NCBI GenBank assembly: GCA_025716815.1
Contig: JAIXMN010000010.1
Span: 372,001 to 436,000, forward strand
Length of the DNA: 64,000 nt
From: Dichotomocladium elegans
Taxonomy: Eukaryota > Mucoromycota > Mucoromycetes > Mucorales > Lichtheimiaceae
Direction of reading: 5' to 3'
This document shows, piece by piece, positions 43,300 to 54,996 of this stretch (within the stretch, counting starts at the first letter, position 1; each line of letters starts with the position of its first letter). The notes under the pieces were generated by a model that was not told where the DNA came from, did no database searches, and worked only from the letters and a program-made list of their open reading frames with translations. The position numbers and the translations under genes were made by a program.

Positions 43300-46200
43300 A
43301 TGGATTATTTGTTTCAAGTAAGAAACGATCTTCGCTCAATAAGTTTGCTAAACCTAACTATTCCACTGATCAGACCGATATCAATGGTGCCCTCGAATAC
43401 CTCGAACGCGAACCAGGGTAAAGAAAAAATTATATGGTAGTTGCATCGGTATGCAATCTTATGAGCAGATCTCCACTTAGTGACGCAATTGACGTCTTCC
43501 AGACATCGCTGCAACCCACACTCGATTATTATCAGGGCTCACCCGAAGCGCGAATGGCCTTAGCACAGGTTCTATTTCGAGCGTGGCACTTTCGCGATGG
43601 TAATTATCGCTCTGGTGATGCAACTATTTCACATTTACAACCGTATTTATGCTGTGCAATAGTTCATCGAACGGACTTCTCTGTTTCTCGGTATGGCCGC
43701 GGCATTCACACAGCTGAATATCTCGCCTTAGTTGATAGCAACGGGCTCTTCGACTATATGATGACCAATCTTTATCTAATACCTGTCGAGGTAATTATCA
43801 TGCGACGAGGTAGAGCTCTGTTCTCGCTTGAACGCAATTAATTGATCAGCGATATATGGTTTGTCTTTGTTGTGTAGGATGCAATTTCTGTCCTCCAAGA
43901 ACTACTCAAACACGACTCCACGGAGAAGGCGGGACGTTTTCTCATACATTACCTACGAATTGCTCATGCACTCAGGGAAGACTTTGATTATATGGAGGCA
44001 ATCAGGTTCCTTCTTAGTAACAAATACTCGATCACGGGCGATCAACGTCTTGAGCTTCAGCGCTTATTTAAAGATCAGCTCAAATTATGCCGGTCTTCCC
44101 GAAGGACCAGTCTAGAAAACTTGATGGCGATTTTGGGTATGCCTCCATGCTCCGATGTTACTAAGAAGAGGAAGCGAATCGAAGTCCTCGTCTCTCCTGT
44201 ACAACTGTAAGGTCGAACATCACATATGATGATATAAACACTAAACGATCTTGTCAACGTGTTGCTCGAAGATCAATCGATATGAAGGAACAATGGGAAC
44301 TTACCAAGGACAAGTCTCACCGCAATGCATTCATTCTCATATGCGATCATTTTCAGAAAGAATCACGGGCTTTTCCATCTCTTGCGGCGACGGAGATCTC
44401 TGGTCTGCCACGAGCTCTTATCTCGCAGACGTTGTTTCAAAAGCTGGCGAAGAAATTGGATGATACTAGGAGCAAATTAAATCAGCGAAAGAAATGGTGC
44501 TTGATGGCACTCTACAATCAAATTCCTGGGTGGAAATCGGTGCTTACAGCGATGGTGCAATTTACTGATTTATGGATTGAGTACGTTGTTTTCTCGCTTC
44601 TGCGCCTCTTTGGTTTCTTATGACATGACCGGGCTCATTTTCTAGAGAATGGATACATCCGGATGTCTCGGAAACCTTCTTATCACTCATCTCATCCGAG
44701 AACCTAATTATTCAGTCTTACCAGCATCTTCGAAGGCTACTTAACGTTTTGCAGCTTAATGTAATTGAAAAACGGAAGGTTGTATCTTGCGTCTTGGATG
44801 GAAAGGGATTCAAGCTAACATAGTCTTAGGCGGAGGACGTATGCCGGTTCTTCTACAAGCTATTAGACCGCATAGAGGATCCAGCAAAGCTAGTTGCGCT
44901 AAGAAATTTTATTTTTACAGATATGCAAGTGTTATCGCTCCAAATTACAATTAAGCATGGCTAAATGATCTATCTTTTCAGGATACACGATCATCCAATG
45001 ACATTTAACTTATTTGGTTCCATCTCAGTGGTGGATTTAAAAATCGAAATAACGAGGGCGCTAAATCAACATGTGCGTCTCGAAAATGGATGTACGGATT
45101 CCCATGTACTTCGGAAACTTTTAATGGTATGTTCCAATATGTTTACATTTGCTTAACACTCAAAATATATGTGAAGCTCTCGATTCTGTATCCGTATGGC
45201 GTCATGAAAGAAATTGTCAGCGAATGTATTATGAGCAAGGACAAACAGAGAACAATCATCCCTCTACTTTACCAAATGGATGGTTTATGTAGACTTGGTA
45301 TTACGAACACCGAAAGCGGAAAAGTTACTACGCTTTTCGACGAGTTCTTTCAAAACTATCTCAGCGAAATAAGATCTGACGGAACCAACATTAATCTGGC
45401 AGACGTTCGTGCGTTTTTTAGAAGCACTACTCAGGACCTAGTGAGTTCAAAAGAAGTCTCGATAGGATGATAATTGATTTATTCGTATCTATAGAAAGAA
45501 AAGTCGAACGATATACCTGTTCTGGGTCCTTACGAGCGTGCTGCTTTCTCAGCTAATATTCCTATCAACCTTGGAACTTTTCTTCGGGATCAGCTCCCTG
45601 GTTTATTGGCAATACCGAATGACTCAACATCTATTAAACTCGGCTTGGAGATCTTAGCAGCAGCATGTCATGTTGAGTCTGAGCAATGGGAGAAGCTAAC
45701 TGACATCACGACACTACCAGAATCAATTTTATTGAAAGCCCAACCGATCGAGTTATGTTTTGTTCTTACCAAAATTCAGAACTTACGATACAGTAACTCG
45801 CTCGATCTGCCACCCCAATACGCCGAAATGGCGCTGACAATACAGCAAAAACTGTCTGCCGCTATCAGTTTGACAACCAACTACGACACAACCGTGTATT
45901 CCCATATCCTCGTTATCATGAAAAAACTAGAGAAGGATTTTGGTAATTTCAATTGTATATCACCACCAATGCTATGTACTCAATATCGCTTTTTGACAGA
46001 CTGGCGGGCGCGGATGTTATGGAGTGATCTCGATTATTCGATCTGTTACAGGCATGATCCTTCTTGTGCGAAAATCACGGTACCCAGTGCTGTAAAGTCA
46101 CTCGTGCATACTCTCGGGGGATCCTGTCAAATATTTGAGGGACGCGAAATGCAAAATGAGGACCCTTGGGCTGTCTTCTTCGACTGCTGCAAATTATCCT

Positions 46201-47383
46201 TATCATTCATCAATCAAGTATTCGCGGTAATACACATCATAAGGAGAAGAAGCGAAACTAGCTCGACACTGATGCTATCTATAGGCAAAAGAATTCTGGG
46301 AAGAAGGCTTCCGTCAGCTGTGTTGCGACCCAACGTCAGATAACTTGGTGATTAAGTATCTATTCCAGAGCCTGTATCCGGTGTGCTCTCAAAGTGTTAT
46401 ATCCGAATACGAAAGATTACTTGTCTACTTTCTAAAGAAGATCTATGCATCATCTAATGTGCATGAGAGCATAGTTAAACATCCGTATTACAGTCCATAT
46501 ATGAATAGCATTGCTCATAACCTTGATCACGAAGGTAAATCATAGGAGATTCCATTTATCAATATCCTACTTACATAAAAAACTACTAGACTCGGAGTCA
46601 CTCTGGATCATCATACATTGCGTCGCGCTGCTGAGATACCCAAGATCTACAATGGCGGACACTTCAGCCGAAAATTATTTTATCGCTTCAATAATCAAAG
46701 TGATGCAGGTTTGTGTAGCAACTGACTAGTTGAGGACATGATTTAATTGTAAACCCAAGTCTTTGAAAAATTGGAGCGATATTGCCTCTGTAGCACCAGA
46801 GTTTCGGTCATTGAAGAAGGTGCAGGATGGTATTTACAGCCCAGAAATCAGTCAAGATAATCTAGCTGCGGTATATGACAAGGATGGTCAACCGAAGGAG
46901 GATGCTATCGAGTCTATCAATCAGGAAGACTTGATTGTTGATGTTTTCTTCCCTTTCAATACCCGAAAACATCGTTCAGCACGCACTCTTTCTCTTTTGA
47001 CCTTTTGTATGCTATGTCAAGTCTGCGAAACCTTGGGATCAATTACCATGAATGATTCGATCCGTGTATATTTACTCCAAATAACAGAAGGATTGAAAGA
47101 CAAGCGGCGCCGAGGTGATTTCATACAGCTCGCAGAGAGTCAGGGAAAAGCAAGGTTGGCGAACTGGAGAAAGGCTAGCGGCAACAAACGACGTGCAGTT
47201 CTGCGCCCTCTTTTTACACAAAAGGAAAAGGATGCACTTCTAATACCGCATCTTGATTTGCTTGATGATCAAAGAGAAACGATTTGTCAGACACTTAATC
47301 TAAACGACCGGCATCAGAAAGTCGAACAGAGCCACGCGAAACGACTGGAAGCAATCTATTGCGCAAAACAGCCTGTTAAATAA
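43300..47383 (+). CDS. large helical protein, family not recognised
   Basis: A long multi-exon gene. Early exons are 43300-43317 (only MDYLFQ), 43374-43417, 43469-43790, 43879-44206 and 44272-44580. Splices are GT-AG with matching phases as far as followed. Frames continue through 44646-46329, 46345-46710 and 46763-47383, ending ...AIYCAKQPVK. I estimate over 1000 residues. The sequence is almost entirely amphipathic helix with Leu-rich repeats of HEAT-like character (AISVLQELLKHD, LENLMAILGMPP, YQHLRRLLNVLQLNVIE). There is no catalytic motif and no membrane segment. A KKRKR cluster after the first helical third could be a nuclear signal. It looks like a scaffold subunit of a nuclear complex, but I could not name it. 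Confidence 0.7.
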
Positions 47384-47578
47384 TAAACATGACAGTGTTC
47401 TTTGACCCATCTAGTTGAACGTCCCAACGTATCTTACCCATCTTTTGTGTTCAGGATCAGCGTTTCATTGGCTAGTGAATGCGGCGGTGCCTTAACCGGA
47501 GAATTACCTACTCATAAAACCATTAATCTTTTGTCCCAGTCAATACTCCTTTCTTTCTCATTATATTTCTCATCTACA

Positions 47579-48945
47579 ATGGTAAGTGGTGTTGATCATT
47601 GGATCCACGACTTAGAAGATGAACACTTTAAATTAATGGATGGATGAATCGATGAATGGATGGATGAATAGGCTCGCGGTCCCAAGAAGCACATGAAGCG
47701 TCTCAACGCTCCCAAGCACTGGATGCTTGACAAGCTTTTGGGTAGGTATTTTCATCCCATTTTCCTATTCGTATATTATGATGATATTGCAAAAACTAGT
47801 CAAGCTCAACAATCGGAATTGAATGTCGAGATTTTCAAATCTGAATATACGCATCCGCAAAGATTGAATTGAATTCAGTAACTCATTGCTGCTCATCTTC
47901 ATAGGCTCTTATGCTCCCAAGCCTAGCTCCGGTCCCCACAAGACCCGCGAGTGCTTGCCACTTGTCATCTTCCTGCGCAATCGTTTGAAGTACGCCTTGA
48001 ACGGCCGCGAAGTCCAAGCTATTCTTATGCAGCGTTTGGTCAAGGTTGACAACAAGGTCCGCACCGACAGCACCTTCCCTGCTGGTTTCATGGGTAAGTC
48101 ATTGAGGAACCCAAACCTCCTCCACCTAGGAGATGGTTTGCGTGTGCGTGTGGTTATATGAGGGGGAGCTACCGCGGTTGGCCTTTTTTCTCTACTCTTT
48201 TCTTGGAATTGGATGAAAGAAGAAATCAGGTTGCCGAGGCAGAAAAAAGGAGGGATGGGATGGGTGGTTATTTTTGCATAAGAGCGTGTGATTGATGGCG
48301 AGAGCTTTGACGAATCCCGGATGATTTTTTTGCTTGGTTCTTGAAGATGTTATTTCCATCGAAAAGACCGGTGAGAACTTCCGTCTCGTCTATGACGTTA
48401 AAGGTCGCTTCGCCATCCACCGCATCACCGATGAGGAGGCCAAGTACAAGTTGTGCCGTGTCAAGAAGGTGTTGGTTGGCAAGAAGGGTATCCCCTATAT
48501 CACCACCCACGATGGTCGCACTATCCGTTATCCCGACCCCGCCATCAAGGCTAACGACTCTGTCCGTTTCGACTTGGAAAACAACAAGATCACCGATTTC
48601 GTGAAATTTGATATTGGTAACGTCTGCATGGTTACTGGCGGTCGTAACATTGGTCGTGTTGGTGTCATCGTTCACCGTGAACGCCACATTGGTGGTTTCG
48701 ACATCGTCCATGTTAAGGATTCTCTGGACCGTGTCTTTGCTACCCGCATCTCTAACGTCTTCGTTATTGGCTCTGGTATGTCCATTTTTGTCTTTTTGCG
48801 TCCTTGTAATTTGCATCGTTGACACGATTCTTGTCATCTAGGCAACAAGCCCTGGATCTCCCTCCCCAGGGGTAAGGGTGTCAAGTTGACCATTGCTGAA
48901 GAGCGCGACCGCCGCAGAGCTGCTGCCGCCGCCGCTGCCAACTAA
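47579..48945 (+). CDS. RPS4: 40S ribosomal protein S4 (eS4)
   Basis: Five exons (47579-47581, 47672-47741, 47905-48093, 48347-48775, 48842-48945) encode 264 residues. Exon 1 is the start codon alone, spliced to [17 protein letters not shown]. Further blocks are [20 protein letters not shown] (start of the S4 RNA-binding region), [42 protein letters not shown] (KOW-like) and the Ala-rich C-terminus. eS4 binds 18S rRNA in the small subunit. The leader CTTTCTTTCTC before the start matches the pyrimidine-rich starts of ribosomal protein genes. TGGA/TGAA tetranucleotide repeats fill intron 1 (47637-47671). Codon use is strongly biased. Confidence 0.96.
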
Positions 48946-49400
48946 GCAGGACGGATATCTTAACTTTGCAAGCCTTTGCTAAGATAGGTTAGCAATAAAG
49001 AAACATTTGTAATTAGTGTGAAACAATACAGTATACCCTATCGGGCAGAAATGCTCTTTCAATCATTAAATAGTCTTTAGTTGTGTCTCTATATTAATTT
49101 CTTTGCTTTAAGAGACTCTGGAAGCATGACGCTTTGCTAGAACCAAGAGGCGGTTCGGTATAAATAGGTATGCGCATGTTGTAGCTGCAACCCAAAATGG
49201 ATGGCTGGACAGACAGCCTGCTACTAGCCTGGACTTTTGCTCATGTGTCTCAAGGTGATGAAGCATGTAATCAACCACACCCGAAAATCTCGCCGATCTG
49301 GGCATCCGTCGGTTATAACAGCTTTGCTTGAGCAGAGTAGCCTGGCCCCACCACCAACCCGCAGCTGTATCGCAAATGTCACGACTACAATGATCCAAGG
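48946..49400. other. intergenic region after RPS4
   Basis: This is 3' untranslated sequence (AATAAAGAAACATT near 48990) and spacer, with no supported gene. Confidence 0.45.
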
Positions 49401-52400
49401 ACTCTGTGGAGCTCATAGTATGTTTTCATGCTACGCAGCAACGGACGGTGCGAGAAGGGATATCCAAAGAGTTCTTGTTCGGAGGCGCAATATACACTCG
49501 TACTTCGTTGGAGAATCAGCGTGGCGAGCCGGAACTTGATGATGATGCTGAGGATATGGCGGAGGCAACGAAGCTTGTTACCATGCTCAAAACAACAACC
49601 ATGACAGCATCTCCAACCTCGACGAAAATATCAAAGATGCGACATAATTATGACCAAGCAATCATACATGCGCGTCATTCGATGGATGGCACCGAATAAG
49701 AGAAGATCGAGATAATGGATCCTTGAGAGAATGTCCTGCAACTGTTTGTTTTCATCAGCCGTGATGACGACGAAATGAAGTTGAATATGATGCATTCAGC
49801 CAGTATAAAAACGTCAAAAGCATGAGCAACTGCACATTCGAATGCAGACCGGTTATCCCATCAAAGCGACCATCGGACACCAATGCGATTGAACCAAACG
49901 TCTGCAATGACTTGGCATCTCTGATCTACAAGTCAGCACATCGATGGCTGCTCGCAAGCCCTCAATATTTCGAATTGGACGATTCTACAGAGCTATTGGC
50001 CAATAAGGATTGGCTGCATGAACCACAGGTCAGATTTCCCTCTGCTCAGGTATTGGGCAGTAACGGCGAAGCTATTCTTGTGAATCTTTTGCCGGTTTTT
50101 TTTATATGCTGCTACAGAATGACCTGCAGCTAATATCCATGTTCACTTACATGGATGCTGTGCAGATCTACGCGATCGAAGTGTCTAGGTTGACCATGTT
50201 CTTCGGCTCTGTTTCTGATACCTTGGGTGGTCCGTGAAGTTGGAGCTTGTGAGACAGAGCCTTGAAGGTCCACGCTATCACCCAGAGTAACCATCGTCGG
50301 AAGTTGACTTGTTGCTGCCAATTTTCTGCCAGATCTTGCCGATCGCACTGGACAAATCTGCTCTCAAGAGAAGCATTACGATGCTCATCCTTTAATCTTT
50401 GAGTTAACTATACGAAAACGTTTCAAATCATAGCCGAAGCCCAAGGGACACAGTCCATCCATCAGGCGTCCACTGCTGAAACGTATGCGTATTGCTACAA
50501 CAATGATCTGGGGGAACGCATGGGTATGTCTGTCCAGCCGCCGGTACACCCCCTTATGGTGGAATTGATGGTCAAGGGCGTGCCGTCCTTCCGCCATCCC
50601 CATTGCCAAGACCACGATGACGATAGAGGCGCAATAGAAGACACTGAAGCGCTATTACTTCCAGCGCCAGAATCGCCCCCATCTGGATGCATTGTTGTGT
50701 ATCATCATGGACTTGCGGATGTCTCTACTTTGGCTTTGTAGCCATTTGGGTCAAGAGTATTGCCACGGAAGAACAACTCAGCTAGCACCGTTTGCAGCCC
50801 ATGAGATCTATATCTGCCGAATGATTACTGCACCATATGTGAGGACATTGCCAATAATAATAACAAGGTGGGGAATTGTTTTATGTAACCATGCAAAACC
50901 ATTATTAGCTGGAATCGTATCCATATGCTACCGACAGCGATGCCGACGGCACTCGCCCGCTTCCTCTTCCTCTACCTCTACCCACTCCCTTCAACCGTCT
51001 TCCCCTGTCCCTCTGTCTGCACCTGCATCTATTTCTGTCTCGGCACCGCCGCCACCAAACAAATGAGTCCAACGATGACGAAGTGACTGTCATCGATCTG
51101 GCAATCGATACCGAAGATCGAAGGCCAAACGACACGCACTCAGTCCCAGCGACTGTAAGCCCTTTCCTCGATACCTTCAACTGCTGCATTATTACAGCCA
51201 CAGTAACATATTTTAACTGTAACCAGATCGATGGAAAAAACGGACGGACAGGAGCCCATATGGAGAACATTCTGGATCGCCTCAACTCGAGAATTGACTA
51301 ACCTAACTCAGCGAGGGATGACTTGATTGTGCCAACAAGGGATAATCTGGTCATAGCATTAGATGAAGCCTGTATACTGTATGGCCAGTCCATTTGCCCT
51401 GCGCAACAGCAAGCATTCCACGATGCACGGGACAGTGGAGATATCCTCTACCGTTTCAGCAACCCGGAACCGTACTTTGTGCATCCGTACATACGGCGAC
51501 TATCACCTATACACATGCCCTATGGCGTAGTATCGGCACTTTTCTATATCGTACATACATTGTTACTGGGATATATTGTCAGCTTTGCGCATTACTTTGC
51601 TGTCTTTGAGATGCTGTACTACAGTCTGTTGTTATACACCAGGAATGGATTTGATAGCGGTGGCGACAAGAACAAACATTAATTGAAAAAGCACAGTGAA
51701 TATGCCCTCTCCAGAAAGCAATGGTAAGCGCGACTTGATTTTATTTATATGCTTCTACACAAGTGCGGATGTGAAGCGCTGCTTCTTCGTGGATCTAGGA
51801 ATATGCCTCTTCCATCCCCGGCACACGCAAGGTAATTGTTCGGCTATCCCGCTGGTATAACCCACACTTCTTATGCTTACCTTAGGCGAAGCGTTCCCTG
51901 ATATATGGGAGAGAAACCCCTTGTATCCGATCCAATTATTCATGTGCAAAGACAAATCGCACCTAGAAGATCCACAGTAGTGCCACTAAAAAGCTATTGA
52001 TAATGCATTCAAAACCTGCAGCTTCACATGCAATCCCAGTACTCACGTATATAGGAAGCCTACTTCGAAATTGGCGGCCATCAATGAGGCTAGCGAGTCA
52101 CATATTCTTCGTGCCGGATTGACGGAACGAGCGATATGACGGAAACAATAGACCTGACAAACCTGCCAAGAGGACTGCTTCGTGCTATGAGTGATTTTAA
52201 TGCAGATGACGGCCACTTTTATCTTCCAGCTGCCGCGTTAAACTACCTGTATTCCCTCTGCCACGAAGTTTTCCCTTGTAGATTGAACACTGGCCAGGCA
52301 AATGACAGTATTGCTGCCAACAGCTTCCTGGAGATGATATGTATATTACGAAATACCTTCTTCAGTATTCTCTGTCGATGCAGAAACTTCTGTGTGGGTA

Positions 52401-52490
52401 CTATGCTGTCGGACCAAACTGGACAGGTTGCTGCACTCACTCAGATGATCCGGCATTACGGAGATGCAGTGCTTCAATACTTCTAGGATA
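49400..52490 (+). CDS. unresolved multi-exon gene or pseudogene
   Basis: Several plus-strand segments have protein-like composition and splice-like borders: KEFLFGGAIYTRTSLENQRG near 49460, SLIYKSAHRWLLASPQYFEL near 49930 and ISMFTYMDAVQIYAIEVSRL near 50130. Others are QSICPAQQQAFHDARDSG near 51400 and MSDFNADDGHFYLPAAALNY near 52180. A possible CACAG/GTCAGA exon border follows the second piece near 50030. I could not assemble a continuous frame, and in-frame stops separate some pieces, so it may be one intron-rich gene, two genes or a decaying gene. No domain is recognised. Confidence 0.3.
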
Positions 52491-53988
52491 TAACATCTGG
52501 ACGTTTATCAATGTCTTTGCATTTTGACGAGTTCCCTCACACGCGAGGAGATAACCCCATTCTTTCCGGTGGACTCTTACACCAGAGCAGCCAATCCTAC
52601 CATTACACCACCCAGGTCCATTCACACGGTAACCTCCTTTGTGGCAGCTTCTCCTGGGAAGCGTGACCCTGTTCCGCCGTTGTGGAACAGCACGGCGTAA
52701 ACACGAACCCAAGTAGTTTTTGTGTCGTAGGGATATTATCAATGGTATCACCGGGTTCAAGAATCACAGTGCGGTAGATGATGAGACGGCTGTCCAGGCC
52801 ATGAAACAACGGTGACAGGACCGTCAGCCTGAGTGGGCACAAGATGATCGAATATTGCTCTCTGGTAACACGCTTCCATGCGAAACCAAGAAATTATGCT
52901 TTCTAACATACGTTAAAGCACTGTATCCTAGACATCTAGGTTAGCGTTTTGTATATCTCGGTTCCTACGGACGGGGCCACTGACATCCATACAACGCACT
53001 ACATTGTCTATCCTGAAGTCCTGCTATGCCGCTGATTTGCTCTATTATGTCGTTTCTACACAAACTATCATCTTCGCCCTATTGGCCCGAGCAATGGGGA
53101 TTATTTCCGTTGAGACACAATCCGCATCTTCACAAAAAGGGGAAAATTACGATCCATTATGGCAGCAAAATCCTCCATCCGTCAAAAGCGTTTCATCCGT
53201 TTCGCCGATGTTTCAATCAGAATAGCCTTTTTTTTTATTTGTTTGTTTTGCATGCAATGCTTCATCTCATTGTAAAACACGCACGTACAAAATTCGTCTT
53301 TTGTCACAAAGTTAAAGTTCTGCGCCAATGCACCCAGTTGGGCTAGCTTCTGCAAGAATGTTTATACTAATGTTTCCTCCCACTTTTCGTATACTACACT
53401 CTGAAACGGACAAGGCCCTTGGCATAAGCCTGGCTATTCTTAGCAAGGCTCTATCGTGGTTGCAAAACGGCAAGCAGGGAGAGAAACATGGCATTGAACC
53501 AGGGCAGGATATCCCGTTCTAATCAATAACGTGTGGTTAGCGTAATTGAAAAGTGGCGGGGAGAGCTATACAAGTCGTCGAAGATGCGTGAAGTCTTTTA
53601 TTCCATATACAGCCAGGAATAAAAATATTCAGATGACGTGCACCTGCCTGTACTTCCTTTTCTCCTTATTCTTCTGCCTACATACATACTATACCTTAGT
53701 CGAATCCATATCCCAACTCGCGTCTTGGCTAGAATATAGATGAAAATACTCACTCATTCACTCACACGACGCTCAATACCACTGTGTTAAGCGTAACCGC
53801 TGTGCATAATACGATCTAGCCAACAGGAAAAATAAACCCTAAAATTTCGGCTGACGCAGGAACAGGGCGGGCTTTCATGTGCTGGCGATGGCGCGCGGTT
53901 TGGGGGTGGGGGAGAAAGGGGTGGGGTGGGTGAACCTCTATTTGACATTTTGGTGAAAGATCGCATCCCCATCGCAAAACGCTCGTTC
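52491..53988. other. region without a supported gene
   Basis: Frames below 110 codons only. The piece just before LAS21 (53860-53935) is G-rich (GGGGGTGGGGGAG) and may belong to its promoter. Confidence 0.4.
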
Positions 53989-54963
53989 ATGAAGTTTACG
54001 TGTTGGCAGCCGCCAGTACTTCTTTCGATACTGGCTGTTACCCAGCTTGTCGGCTTGGCGCTTTTCGCAAGAGGCTTTTTCCCTTACAAAGTCTATCTTC
54101 CCGGATTCACGGACGCATCGCAGACACCTCCGTGGCCGGATGGCAGCAGCCAGGAACCGCCCATTATTGAGCCACAGTTCGATCGGCTCATCTTTATTGT
54201 GATTGACGCGCTGCGCAAGTATGTCTTCATTCAACAAAATGGCATGTGTGTTGGAATTCAGGCTCACGCGCACACATATACGGGGACGATTGAATAAAGT
54301 GACTTTATCCTCGGCCAAGAGTCTGCTTTCGATTTTGTCAAGAGGTAATGGACATAAGCCCCACTTGAACGATTGAATACTTCACTTCTGGAGACTAATA
54401 ATGGGATCCGCTGGGAACCCTAGCCGTATTGAATCGGGAGAGGCAGAGGCTTTTACAGCCAAGGCAACTGCGCCCACCGTCACCATGCCCAGAATCAAAG
54501 CTCTGACAACAGGCAAGGCGAATTGAATAATCTACAAAACCACTTCAGGACTAACCTTGTGTCATATCTCCTCCCCAAGGCACGATTCCAAGCTTTCTTG
54601 ATGCCATCTTGAATATTGCAGAATCTGACACGAGCTCATCGCTGCAATATCAAGACAACTGGGTCCATCAACTTAAATTTTCCGACAATAGAACGATCCA
54701 TTTTTTCGGAGATGACACCTGGATTCGGCTATTCCCAGATATGTTTACAGAGAAAGAGGGAACAACATCATTCTACGTATCGGTATGACAACGGAACAGG
54801 TGTGCGGTAGCATCCGATTAAATGGATGAATTAGGACACAGTGGAGGTCGACTTCAACGTGACACGACACATTAAACCTGTACTTTCCAAGCAAGATTGG
54901 GATGCGGTGATCTTTCATTATCTTGGACTTGATCATGTCGGTCATACAGGTGGTCCGCGAAGG

Positions 54964-54996
<33 letters not shown>

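Noticed and set aside
43300..47383. NELF-B or FANCI assignment for the large helical protein
   Set aside because: Order and spacing of motifs do not match either family as I remember them. Similarity is no more than general helical repeats.
48268..48837. 189-codon minus-strand frame over RPS4
   Set aside because: Antisense shadow of the main RPS4 exon caused by its biased codon use.
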